A stretch of 64,000 nt of DNA from UBA1161 sp002311745 (GTDB lineage Bacteria > Planctomycetota > Phycisphaerae > Tepidisphaerales > Tepidisphaeraceae), in contig JBEKAB010000001.1 in the NCBI GenBank assembly GCA_050018415.1, forward strand, positions 62,001-126,000, written 5' to 3'. Under the pieces are notes generated by a model. The model ran no database searches. It saw nothing but the letters and a program-made list of their open reading frames with translations, and was not told the origin of the DNA. Below are positions 37,479 through 45,404 of the stretch, in pieces; the first letter of the stretch is position 1, and every line of letters starts with the position of its first letter. The translations under genes and the position numbers were made by a program.

Positions 37479-38483
37479 TCACCCCGTAACACTTGCCACC
37501 TTGGTCATGTACTGACGCAGCTGCTCGATCGCGGAGGACTCTTCTCCCGGAGCGACCCGGGCCATGCTCTGCAGCCCGGTTTTTTCGCCCGTGTTGATCG
37601 GCCGGTTATCCAGCAGAATCTCGGCAATGCTCAGCGCCAGGCACCGGTCGCCTTGCGGATTGGACAAGCGCGAAAGGGCCAGCACGTTGGCCGAGCCGTT
37701 TTCGTTCTTGACCAGCGTCGCCACCAGCCGGTCGCGTGCCGCCGGTGAAAGCCCGCCGCCCGCCACCGCCGCGTCGAATTTCGCGATCGCCGCCTCCACC
37801 ATCGCCTGCTGCGCCTCGTCGCTCAGCGCCGGTGGCAGCCGCGCTGAAAGCTCGGCGATGCGCTGCTGCGCGGCCGCTAACTGGCTTTCCAGGTCGCCGT
37901 GGACATCAGCCGATGGCGAAACCTCCTCGTTCTCGGCCAAGGTTTGCAGAAGTACCAGCGTGTCCCCGCCGTCCGCATCGCGCGAGGCGCTGACGACCTG
38001 CCCCTGATTGGGCACCACGGGCACGGGCGTCAGGGCCAAGTGAACGATCGCCTCACCCCACTGCCGGGCCTGGCCATCAGTGAAGTCCGGGTGAATCCCC
38101 ACCGACACCCAGTTCCGCGCCGCCGTCAGCGCTGCATCGGGTCCGATGAACTGGCACAACGCCAGCAGCCGGTCCCCGTCAAGCTTGAACTGTTTGACGT
38201 AACCGACGACGTCGCGGGCCCGGTCCGAATGATCGCAGTTGATCGGGATCGGCACGCCCGCGGCCAGCATCTCCGTCCCCGTCTCGGCCCAGCTCTGCAG
38301 CCGATCCGCATCGACGTTCAGCGAATATCCGCGCGTCGGATGTACGTAATTGCCGATGTGGATCACTTCCTTCCAGAAGTACGTCGCCGGCTGCCCGGAC
38401 ACCTCCGCCGGCAAACCGTCGCTCGGCTCGACCTGTGAATCCGCTGACACTTGCTGCGCGTGAAGATGGAATGGTGTATTCAT
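37479..38483 (-). CDS. Mu gpI-like prohead protease/scaffold
   Basis: 334 residues. The N-terminal half has the phage I protease pattern: EVIHIGNYVHPTRGYSLNVD, VPIPINCDHSDRARDVVGYV and DGDRLLALCQF, with conserved His and Asp in CDHSD. The C-terminal half is a coiled coil (DLESQLAAAQQRIAELSARL) that would act as internal scaffold and be cleaved on maturation. Position between portal and capsid fits. Confidence 0.8.
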   Translation of the reverse strand: MNTPFHLHAQQVSADSQVEPSDGLPAEVSGQPATYFWKEVIHIGNYVHPTRGYSLNVDADRLQSWAETGTEMLAAGVPIPINCDHSDRARDVVGYVKQFKLDGDRLLALCQFIGPDAALTAARNWVSVGIHPDFTDGQARQWGEAIVHLALTPVPVVPNQGQVVSASRDADGGDTLVLLQTLAENEEVSPSADVHGDLESQLAAAQQRIAELSARLPPALSDEAQQAMVEAAIAKFDAAVAGGGLSPAARDRLVATLVKNENGSANVLALSRLSNPQGDRCLALSIAEILLDNRPINTGEKTGLQSMARVAPGEESSAIEQLRQYMTKVASVTG

Positions 38484-38520
38484 CGCAATAAAGCCGTTGA
38501 AAAACTGTCGAAATGTTCCG

Positions 38521-39849
38521 TTACGCCCCGCGCGGCACCGCCAATTGGTCCAGCAAGGCGTCGACGTCGATCCGACTGACCGCGTCGGATGCCTTGCTGG
38601 AGAGAAGTTGGCTCAGTACGCCGCGCAGGATTCCCAGGGATTGGTCTTCGATCGGCGCCGGCTCGATGGCGACGGCCCCGTGGGCCGCGCTGCCGAAATT
38701 GAGCACCAACAGTTCGTCCAACACGTCCCGCGTGACGGCATCGGCCAGGTCACGGTCGATCAGTTCGCAATCCAGCGTCCCCGTATCCGTGTGTGTTTGC
38801 GCATCGGCGCGGCTGCCGTGGCGCGATTCCAAACCGACCCGCTCGGGCCTCAGCCAGCCGCGGAAGATCAGCGCATCGTAATACTCCAGGACCAACTTCA
38901 TGCCCGGCGCGTGGTCGGCGCCGGCGCTTTCAAACGCCGAGAGCTGCCACGGACTCTTGCCCGCCAGTTCGTACGCGCTTCGCGGATCGCTGCTGGAAGC
39001 AAAACCGTTGGGGAACATCACGCTCCGCCCCGCCGAGACCGCATCCAGCACCTGCTGGCCGAGCCACTGGTTGGGCCGCTCGGCGCCCGCGGCGTCGCGG
39101 CTGGTCCCTTCGGGGTAATGCAACTGCACGACGATGCCGGCGACTTTTTTCAGATACTGGGCCAAGCGCTGGCGAATCTGCTCGCTCTCCGACCAGACCT
39201 GGCGGACGTTTTCATGCCGCGATCGGCCGTACGGATTGCCCGCCTCGCCGTCGTACGTGTACAGAAAATACTTCTGATCCTTCAGGACTACCGGCGGCGA
39301 GCCGGGGGCGCGATTCAACAGTCCCGCCGGATTGCCGTGTTCGTCCACCAGAATTTCCGTGCAATCCCACAGAAGCGGCTTAAGTCGCCGAAGAATCCGC
39401 CGCCCGCCCCGAACGTCCCAGATCTTCTCGAATCCCGCCCAGCCGAATTCCAGGGCTTTGAGCGCATCGCGAACCAGCGCCGCCCGCATCGGCTCCAGCA
39501 CCTGCCGCGCAAAGACCAGCCACTGGTCCGGCACGTCCTGGCGTAGCTTTTTCCATCGCCATGTATTGGCCACGATCGGCGCCGAGACGATTCCGCGGAC
39601 CAGCGCGTTGGTCGGATGCGCGGAGATCTGGCGATACGTCTGGTAGGTTCCCGGCGCCGCCGCCGTGAAACCGGCCAACCCGCCGGCGCTGAAGCCGGGC
39701 AGTCCGCCCGCGCTGCTGGCCCTCGTTTGTGCGGTTGTAAGCTCTCCCGCCGACGGCTTGGGCGACTGGCCCACCGGCAGGCCGAACAGATCTGAACGTG
39801 GATCGAGTGTGATGACGGAGAACTGTGACATACGTTTAACCGCAACCAT
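38521..39849 (-). CDS. Portal protein (DUF935, Mu gp29-like)
   Basis: 442 residues. DUF935 features: DALKALEFGWAGFEKIWDV, LKPLLWDCTEILVDEHGNPAGL, KYFLYTYDGEAGNPYGRSRHENVRQ and DCELIDRDLADAVTRDVLDELLVLNFG. It forms the dodecameric portal through which DNA enters the head. The start ATG 39849 overlaps the terminase stop as TGATG; ATG 39831 (MSQFSVI) is an alternative. Directly after the large terminase, as in Mu-like phages. Confidence 0.85.
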   Translation of the reverse strand: MVAVKRMSQFSVITLDPRSDLFGLPVGQSPKPSAGELTTAQTRASSAGGLPGFSAGGLAGFTAAAPGTYQTYRQISAHPTNALVRGIVSAPIVANTWRWKKLRQDVPDQWLVFARQVLEPMRAALVRDALKALEFGWAGFEKIWDVRGGRRILRRLKPLLWDCTEILVDEHGNPAGLLNRAPGSPPVVLKDQKYFLYTYDGEAGNPYGRSRHENVRQVWSESEQIRQRLAQYLKKVAGIVVQLHYPEGTSRDAAGAERPNQWLGQQVLDAVSAGRSVMFPNGFASSSDPRSAYELAGKSPWQLSAFESAGADHAPGMKLVLEYYDALIFRGWLRPERVGLESRHGSRADAQTHTDTGTLDCELIDRDLADAVTRDVLDELLVLNFGSAAHGAVAIEPAPIEDQSLGILRGVLSQLLSSKASDAVSRIDVDALLDQLAVPRGA

Positions 39850-41174
39850 CAGGTTGAAAAACTGATCTGTCCCGCCGGCGGCGCTTCCGGACGGATGGGA
39901 TACTCACAGGCGATGAAATACCGCAGCCACGCCAGGGCATGCTGGGCGTCCAGATGGCCGGGCCAAACGGCGCTACGCAGGTCTTCGATCAACCGCCCGC
40001 AACATGGATCGATCGACAGCCTCACCGCCCCATCCGCCGCTTTGAGTTTGGCGCGCACAGCATTGATCGAGTCCTTCACGGGCGGATTGCTGCGCGGAAC
40101 CTTGAATGTCGGGCAAAGCCGACGCAGGTGATTGCTCACGAGGTACCAGTCGGACACGCCGCTGGTGCTATCGCGAGCGCCGCCGCTGGCATCGCCGTAA
40201 ACGCTCAGGTGTCGCAAATCCCATTTGCGCTGCGCCGCCCGCTGTAAAAACTCCCGGCACGCGGCATCCGTGTGCGTGTCCGGCAGCGTCAGCTCGTCGA
40301 TGACACGCACCTGGCCCTGGTGGTGCTGGATCACCCCGTTGCACATCGGATCGATGTTGAAATCCAGCGACCAGCAGATCGGCAGCGCCGGATCGTACGG
40401 TGTGGGCTTGACGTGCGCCGCGGGATCGAAATCCGCAAACGCCCTGCCCCGCGCAATCACGAATTTCCCGAGGTATTCCTGCTCGAAGATGCGCGGATCC
40501 AATCGCCGGCGGGCCGATTCCAATTCTTCCGGCGGCAAAATGTCCGCCGAGGGCCAAAAAAAACAGGCCCATTCCGGATCCAACCCGCTACGGGCCAGAT
40601 CGACCATCTTTTCGTATTCCGCCTGGCCCGGCGCATCCATGTCCGGCACGCCGATCAGCCAAGCCCATCCGCGCCGATCCGCCAGCGCCGGCCGAATGTG
40701 CGCATCCCACACTCCGGGGCGGCAATTGGCCAGTTCGTCGATCACGCAGCCGTCCCAAGGACTCCCTTCGATGCGCTGCGGCACGTCCAGCCCCTGCACC
40801 CAAAGCTGAGCGCCGTTGCAGGCCGTCAGACGCAGCGCCGATTCACTGATCGCGCGCGTCCAACGCCGCGGCAGCAAGGCCTTAAGATCATCCCAGAAGA
40901 CCCGCTTGGCCTGATCGCGCGTCGGCGCCGCCGCAAAGTACCGCCCCGGCCTCCCGTGCCAGGTAAGACGGAACAGATGCTCCACCAATCGCCGCTTGGC
41001 CAGCTCTGTCTTCCCGCTGCGCCGCCCCGCCGGCACCACCTTGAACCGCGTTTGGTCGTTCCACAGCCGCCACTGCACCTCGTGCCATCGCAGCTCAACC
41101 CACCTTGGGCTCCAGTTGCGGCGGTTCGGGCCAGTCATCGGACTCGCCGGCTCGGTCGCTTTGTCCAAGCTCAT
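39849..41174 (-). CDS. Terminase large subunit
   Basis: 441 residues. N-terminal packaging ATPase with Walker A VPAGRRSGKTELAK and Walker B-type GCVIDELANC; C-terminal RNase H-like nuclease with ICWSLDFNIDPMCNGV and the acidic VYGDASGGARDS. Together they cut and translocate phage DNA. The frame opens with TTG 41183, so ATG 41174 was used; ATG 41138 is possible. It overlaps the small terminase gene by 80 bases. Confidence 0.88.
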   Translation of the reverse strand: MSLDKATEPASPMTGPNRRNWSPRWVELRWHEVQWRLWNDQTRFKVVPAGRRSGKTELAKRRLVEHLFRLTWHGRPGRYFAAAPTRDQAKRVFWDDLKALLPRRWTRAISESALRLTACNGAQLWVQGLDVPQRIEGSPWDGCVIDELANCRPGVWDAHIRPALADRRGWAWLIGVPDMDAPGQAEYEKMVDLARSGLDPEWACFFWPSADILPPEELESARRRLDPRIFEQEYLGKFVIARGRAFADFDPAAHVKPTPYDPALPICWSLDFNIDPMCNGVIQHHQGQVRVIDELTLPDTHTDAACREFLQRAAQRKWDLRHLSVYGDASGGARDSTSGVSDWYLVSNHLRRLCPTFKVPRSNPPVKDSINAVRAKLKAADGAVRLSIDPCCGRLIEDLRSAVWPGHLDAQHALAWLRYFIACEYPIRPEAPPAGQISFST

Positions 41175-41403
41175 GCTTGCCAAGAAAAACGAGCATCGCC
41201 GTGTTACCCTTGGCGGCGATGGCGGTTTGTTTTTGTCTCAGGGACATGTGCCGCTGAGCACGCAGCCGCGCCAGCAGCGGACCGAACTTTTCCTGCAACT
41301 GCGCCGCCGTCCAGCCCAGAAAATCGGCAATTTCCTGATCTTCCGCGCCGCCCAGGACCAGGCCTCGGATCTGCTGCTCTTCGATCGGAGGCCCCGCTTC
41401 CAT
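41095..41403 (-). CDS. Terminase small subunit
   Basis: 102 residues. N-terminal HTH-like segment (DQEIADFLGWTAAQLQEKFG) and the family end AAKGNTAMLVFLGKHELGQSD, as in small terminases that recognise DNA for packaging. It precedes the large subunit in the same transcript. Confidence 0.75.
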   Translation of the reverse strand: MEAGPPIEEQQIRGLVLGGAEDQEIADFLGWTAAQLQEKFGPLLARLRAQRHMSLRQKQTAIAAKGNTAMLVFLGKHELGQSDRAGESDDWPEPPQLEPKVG

Positions 41404-41410
41404 CCACAGA

Positions 41411-42547
41411 TCATCTCACGTCTTTGACAACGCCGAACTGCCGCGCCAACTCCGGCCGCGGCGGTCCAACAAACCGAAAACTGGCCGTCATCCGCCGCCA
41501 ACTGAGTGTTTTGTCCAGACCGGCCAGGCGCCGTCCTCGCCCCATCCGTCTGCCCGCCCCCACGCGCGAGGGAGATCGAATCATCCGCCACAGCGGCGAT
41601 CGCGAGCGATGCCGCATCATCGCCGGATGACTGGTGACGCTGGTGTACGGCTTGCCCGTTGCGGCAAACAGCGACGCCACGAACTCGCTGATCGCCGTGC
41701 CGATGCCCAGCCCCTGATAATCCGGCAGGCACACGCAGCGGTGCTCCCGCCACCCGGGACAGTGCGGATGCGGAAACGGAAGCACCGCCACCAACGCCGC
41801 CGGCTCATTCTCGATCAAACCCGCAAAGCACTGCGCCGCGGGATTCAGCTCGGCGCTCAGATAATGATGACGCTTGAACAGGCGCCACGGCGACCTATTG
41901 CAGCGGACGATTTCCAACGCGATGTCGGGACGCCGAAGCCGCCCCCGCGTCAGCGACCCATCGGCCATGTCCAACACCCAATCCGGCTCCAGCCACGCCA
42001 TCACGTCGTAATGGCACGTCACCGCCACGAATCGTTGCCCGCGCCGCCGCACGGCCTTGGCCACGGCCGCCGACCCGATCCGCGCCACCGTCCGGTCCAC
42101 CACGCTGGTGAATTCATCCACAACCGCCAGTTCCGGCATCTCCGCCAGCGTGCGAGCCAAATTCACGCGAAACTGCTCCCCATTGGACAGCGCCCAATAC
42201 GGCCGCACCCACGCCGGTGGCGTGCTGAACCCGACGCTGCTGAGCAATTGCGTGATGTCGCTAATCCCCAGCGCCGCCGGAAAACCATCCAGGAGGCTCT
42301 TGTTCGCCGGCCAATCCCACCGCTCGATCAGATGATTCCCAAACGCCTGCCGCGCCACCGTCGTCTTGCCCGAGCCGCTGGGACCGACGATCAGGCCGAT
42401 CGTCCAGGGCTCTTCCGTCGAAGGCACTTCCACGTCGAAAGCACAGCGCTCGCCCGCCGCCGGTGGAAGATCGAACATCCCCTCCACCTGCCGCACGCGA
42501 AAACTTTCCGGCAGGCGACACTCGACTACAGCGTGAACAGCCGGCAC
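41411..42547 (-). CDS. ABC-type ATPase fused to a GNAT acetyltransferase
   Basis: 378 residues. ATPase half: Walker A GPSGSGKT (55-62), signature ALSNGEQFRVNLA (119-131), Walker B ELAVVDE (139-145), switch His179 in VTCHYDV. GNAT half: HHYLSAEL (227-234), CLPDYQGLGIGTAISEFV (273-290; the acetyl-CoA loop) and YTSVTSHPAMMRHRS. No membrane segment, so not a transporter. Start is GTG 42547, overlapping the ParB-like stop by 22 bases. It lies between ParB-like genes and terminase; a DNA- or protein-modifying role is inferred, comparable only in outline to Mu Mom. Confidence 0.8.
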   Translation of the reverse strand: MPAVHAVVECRLPESFRVRQVEGMFDLPPAAGERCAFDVEVPSTEEPWTIGLIVGPSGSGKTTVARQAFGNHLIERWDWPANKSLLDGFPAALGISDITQLLSSVGFSTPPAWVRPYWALSNGEQFRVNLARTLAEMPELAVVDEFTSVVDRTVARIGSAAVAKAVRRRGQRFVAVTCHYDVMAWLEPDWVLDMADGSLTRGRLRRPDIALEIVRCNRSPWRLFKRHHYLSAELNPAAQCFAGLIENEPAALVAVLPFPHPHCPGWREHRCVCLPDYQGLGIGTAISEFVASLFAATGKPYTSVTSHPAMMRHRSRSPLWRMIRSPSRVGAGRRMGRGRRLAGLDKTLSWRRMTASFRFVGPPRPELARQFGVVKDVR

Positions 42548-43044
42548 GTGTACCCCTCGGAACTGAGGCGATCGAACACTTCCTTCTGCTGCGCTTCATC
42601 GCGGCATTCAACGACAACCTCGAACTTCGCTTCCAAGGACGCGGTTTCATCGCCGCCGGGTGCGATCTGCCCGCTCAGCTTCGCCAATTCATCGGCGTCG
42701 AATCCGACATCCCCCAGCTCCTGCTCGCTCAGCAGCTTGGCCAAAGCCTCTGTATCCCATGCGGCCAGTTCCGCCGTGCGGTTGTCCGCGATCGAATACG
42801 CCGTCAATTCCGTGGGCGGCAGATCGGAGCGGACGATTTGGATTTCGCGCCAACCCAGCGCCTTGGCCGCCTCAAGCGTGCCGTTGCCCGCCCGCACCAC
42901 GCCGCGCGAATCGACGACAATCGGCTTTTGCTGCCCGAACCGCCGCAGACTCGCCTTGATCGCCTCCAGGTTCCGCTCGCCGTGCTTGCGCACATTGGCC
43001 GGATCGAGCGAAAGCGAGTCGATCAAGACAGTTTCAACCGTCAT
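42526..43044 (-). CDS. ParB/Srx-like protein, copy A
   Basis: 172 residues. ParB N-domain: LSLDPANVRKHGERNLEAI, FGQQKPIVVDSRGVVRAGNG, LEAAKALGW and YSIADNRTAELA. The C-terminal ~60 residues (VVECRDEAQQKEVFDRLSSEGYTCRLF) differ completely from copy B. ParB-fold proteins hydrolyse CTP or nick DNA; phage versions often accompany modification enzymes. ATG 43044 overlaps the DUF5131 stop as ATGA. Confidence 0.85.
   Translation of the reverse strand: MTVETVLIDSLSLDPANVRKHGERNLEAIKASLRRFGQQKPIVVDSRGVVRAGNGTLEAAKALGWREIQIVRSDLPPTELTAYSIADNRTAELAAWDTEALAKLLSEQELGDVGFDADELAKLSGQIAPGGDETASLEAKFEVVVECRDEAQQKEVFDRLSSEGYTCRLFTL
42784..43044. repeat. Direct repeat copy A (ParB N-domain coding)
   Basis: 261 bases that match 44669-44929 at about 88% by hand count (30 differences), mostly silent. 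Same orientation, 1.9 kb apart, flanking the methyltransferase and DUF5131 genes. Confidence 0.85.
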
Positions 43045-43790
43045 GTAGCAACGGGAATTCTTGGCCTGGGATATTGGCGAACGATCTGGCCATCCAGCGT
43101 CGTCCCCATTTCCGTTCGCGGCGCGGCGGATTGTTTGTAGAAAAACGCCACGGCCGCCGCCTCGCAACACTCCTTCATCGAGCGCGGCCAGGCAAGATCA
43201 TGCTCCCGATAATTTGGCCCTGATTCCCCGCCGTAAATCACCCAGTCCAGACCCGTCAAATCCAGCTGATCCAACGGCCCCAGCGCCGGCTCGTAACTCA
43301 CAAATCGCACCGTCGCGGGAACTACGCGCAGATGATCAGCACGAGCGGCGTAATCGTTGCTCTCAATCGAGGTCCCCAGCCAAACGTTTGGATACCCGCT
43401 GCCCCAATCAGACGGCAGATTCGCGGCGATTCGCTCCGGCCGCTTGGTGAGCAGTTGCCAATCCAGCCCAGGTGTTCGGCGGATCAGCGCCCAAAGTCTG
43501 CCCAATTCTTGCGCGACGGTCGGATGATCTTCAAATACGTCGCACATCGAGCCGCAGAACGCGCGCCGACGATGGCGATCTTTCTGCGCCTGAGCGTTCC
43601 ATTTGAGCGGCTCGGTCCAATGTTTTTCGTCGAACGTCCTCCGCGGTTTGCCCGGCCCCCAAACGTCCCAGCCATATCGCTCCGACAGGCGTTCCGCGTA
43701 GCAGTTCTTGCATCCCGGGCTGACCTTCGTGCAGCCCCACACGATGTTAAAGGTGTGATCCGTCCACCCAATGATCGTCGCCTGGCCCAT
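43041..43790 (-). CDS. Phage Gp37/Gp68-family protein (DUF5131)
   Basis: 249 residues. Opens with GWTDHTFNIVWGCTKVSPGCKNCYAERL; Cys20, Cys27 and Cys30 form the C-x6-C-x2-C motif of this radical-SAM-like family. Other family features: FCGSMCDVFED, LDWQLLTKRPERI, VWLGTSIESN and WVIYGGESGPNYRE. An Fe-S enzyme is likely but its reaction is unknown. The gene overlaps the methyltransferase gene by 44 bases and the ParB gene by 4. Confidence 0.85.
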   Translation of the reverse strand: MGQATIIGWTDHTFNIVWGCTKVSPGCKNCYAERLSERYGWDVWGPGKPRRTFDEKHWTEPLKWNAQAQKDRHRRRAFCGSMCDVFEDHPTVAQELGRLWALIRRTPGLDWQLLTKRPERIAANLPSDWGSGYPNVWLGTSIESNDYAARADHLRVVPATVRFVSYEPALGPLDQLDLTGLDWVIYGGESGPNYREHDLAWPRSMKECCEAAAVAFFYKQSAAPRTEMGTTLDGQIVRQYPRPRIPVAT

Positions 43791-44376
43791 GTGCTTTTGT
43801 CACACCACTCTGCGGTACTAGGCGCACGCCGATGTAGCGTGCATTGCCGGGACAATCCATTTGCGCCGCCTCGACGATATCTATGCCGCGATTGTAGCAC
43901 AAGGCCAGGCAATACCTTAATGAAAAATCGGTCAGCTTGCCGCAAATCGTTGGTGGAAGTCGCAATCTCGATAGCCGTAGACCCATTGCGGACAGAGCCC
44001 ATCGGTCAACTGCACCACTAAACATCGTGGCCTCGATCGTCAGAAATACGGTAACGGGCCGAACGACGTTCGGTAACATCGCCGCCCAATGCTTCCACGG
44101 GCTGCCGTATGTGTCGATATCGATCACTGTCTGAGGCCACCCTGGTTGTTGGAGGATCCGGACGGAGTCAAGCTTCAATCGCCCTTTTCTGGGTTTGATA
44201 TCCACACCCCAGTAGCCGCAATTGAATTCGGCACCCAGCACCGACCAAATTCTGCCGTCTCCTTGGCAACAATCCAATACCTCAGTGCGACCAGTGCAGT
44301 GGTACTTTCGAAGAAAATGCCGACGAAGCTCTAGCTTGGCGGCCAAGTTGGTATTGTCAGTCTTCGAGCGTTGCAC
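43747..44376 (-). CDS. SAM-dependent methyltransferase-like phage protein
   Basis: 209 residues. Rossmann features: motif I EVLDCCQGDGRIWSVL, a post-I acidic residue in YWGVDIKPRKGR, and a motif IV-like DIDTYGSPWKHWAAML with VTVFLTI. C-terminal part unassigned. Its DNA is visibly more AT-rich than its neighbours, pointing to a recent arrival. Possible DNA (or small molecule) methyltransferase; no base-specificity motif such as NPPY or PCQ is seen. Overlaps copy-B parB by 20 bases. Confidence 0.65.
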   Translation of the reverse strand: MQRSKTDNTNLAAKLELRRHFLRKYHCTGRTEVLDCCQGDGRIWSVLGAEFNCGYWGVDIKPRKGRLKLDSVRILQQPGWPQTVIDIDTYGSPWKHWAAMLPNVVRPVTVFLTIEATMFSGAVDRWALSAMGLRLSRLRLPPTICGKLTDFSLRYCLALCYNRGIDIVEAAQMDCPGNARYIGVRLVPQSGVTKAHGPGDDHWVDGSHL

Positions 44377-44929
44377 CGTTACTCGTCGTTTCCAAAACTA
44401 CATCAGGAATCTGCGCGATCATCTCTACTGTGGCGGCGACTTCATCGAATCTGACCGTCGGAATTCCAATGAGAACCCACGTCATAGGCGGCGGTTCCCG
44501 AACCTCGAGCTGATTAAGCGTCGCCGGACTGGATGCGTCGCTTAGCAATGCGTTCAGATCGTCGTCTGTGAACCCCAGTTCGCCTCCGTCGAAGCCGTCA
44601 CTGGTCAGGGCTGCAAGTTGGTCCGCTAGAGCGTCGATATCCCACTCTGCCAACTCCGCCGCGCGGTTATCCGCGATCGAATACGCCGTCAATTCCGTCG
44701 TCGGCAGATCCGACCGGACGATTTGCACTTCGCGCCATCCCAGCGCCTTGGCCGCCTCGAGCGTCCCGTTCCCCGCCCGCACCACGCCGCGCGAATCGAC
44801 GACGATCGGCTTTTGCTGCCCGAACCGCCGCAGGCTCGCCTTGATCGCCTCCAGGTTCCTCTCGCCATGCTTGCGCGCGTTGGCCGGATCGAGGCTGAGG
44901 GTGTCGACTAAAACGGTTTCGATAGTCAT
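44357..44929 (-). CDS. ParB/Srx-like protein, copy B
   Basis: 190 residues. The first ~87 residues are nearly identical to copy A (same DPAN-RKHGERNLEAIK, VVRAGNGTLEAAK, SIADNR). The C-terminal part is different: acidic (DGFDGGELGFTDDDLNALL), then PPPMTWVLIGIPTVRFDEV. ATG 44929 chosen; upstream frame to 45100 lies in the DUF1320 gene. First gene of the accessory module. Confidence 0.85.
   Translation of the reverse strand: MTIETVLVDTLSLDPANARKHGERNLEAIKASLRRFGQQKPIVVDSRGVVRAGNGTLEAAKALGWREVQIVRSDLPTTELTAYSIADNRAAELAEWDIDALADQLAALTSDGFDGGELGFTDDDLNALLSDASSPATLNQLEVREPPPMTWVLIGIPTVRFDEVAATVEMIAQIPDVVLETTSNGATLED
44669..44929. repeat. Direct repeat copy B (ParB N-domain coding)
   Basis: Partner of 42784-43044. 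Recombination between the two copies would remove about 1.9 kb holding the methyltransferase and DUF5131 genes and leave one hybrid parB. Confidence 0.85.
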
Positions 44930-44937
44930 CGCGAAGA

Positions 44938-45384
44938 TCAATACCCCACCGGCGCCGTGGCCGTGGGCCAGCGGCGGGCGGCGTTGAGCTTCTGCGACGC
45001 GCGGTACCCCAGCATCTCCGCGTCCACGTCCGCCAGCAGTCGCGAGATGTGATCGCCCACGGCATCCGTGTCGCGAAGGCCGCGCGATTGGTACAGCCAC
45101 GCGCCGGCGATGATCGCCGCCCAGTGCTGCACCAGCGTTACATCCGTCCCCAGGGGGGAAAGCGGCGTGACGTAATTGCCGTAACCGGCGAACGTGCTGA
45201 TGATCTTCGCATCGGCAAAATTCAGCGCCTGTTGGATGCGCGACGCATCGGCGGTGGTCTGCGAGTTGTCCAATTGTGACCAGACGCGCACGTTTTCGAC
45301 GCCGAACTGTGACTCCACGTCCGCTTGCGAAGCGTAGCGCCCAGTGGCGGAGGTTGCGACGATCGGGGTTGCGGTGACGGCCAT
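44938..45384 (-). CDS. DUF1320-like head-tail connector candidate
   Basis: 148 residues from ATG 45384. YASQADVESQFGVENVRVW, ADASRIQQALNFADAKIIS and VTLVQHWAAIIAGAWLYQ follow the pattern of Mu gp36/DUF1320 proteins, which join head and tail. Unusually it is upstream of the terminase rather than after the capsid gene. Confidence 0.65.
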   Translation of the reverse strand: MAVTATPIVATSATGRYASQADVESQFGVENVRVWSQLDNSQTTADASRIQQALNFADAKIISTFAGYGNYVTPLSPLGTDVTLVQHWAAIIAGAWLYQSRGLRDTDAVGDHISRLLADVDAEMLGYRASQKLNAARRWPTATAPVGY

Positions 45385-45404
45385 GGAACTAGCCCTCGTG
45401 GAGA

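Noticed and set aside
40272..41630. 452-codon plus-strand frame opposite the terminase genes
   Set aside because: Antisense of terminase with its Walker motifs; composition is Arg/Pro/His-rich and without a domain.
41411..42547. Reading the ABC-GNAT gene as an ABC transporter component
   Set aside because: No permease gene and no membrane segment; the C-terminal half is a GNAT domain and the neighbours are ParB and terminase.
41411..42547. Calling the GNAT half a Mom protein
   Set aside because: It has a canonical acetyl-CoA loop (DYQGLGIG) and only a vague resemblance to Mom around HHYLS; not enough for the name.
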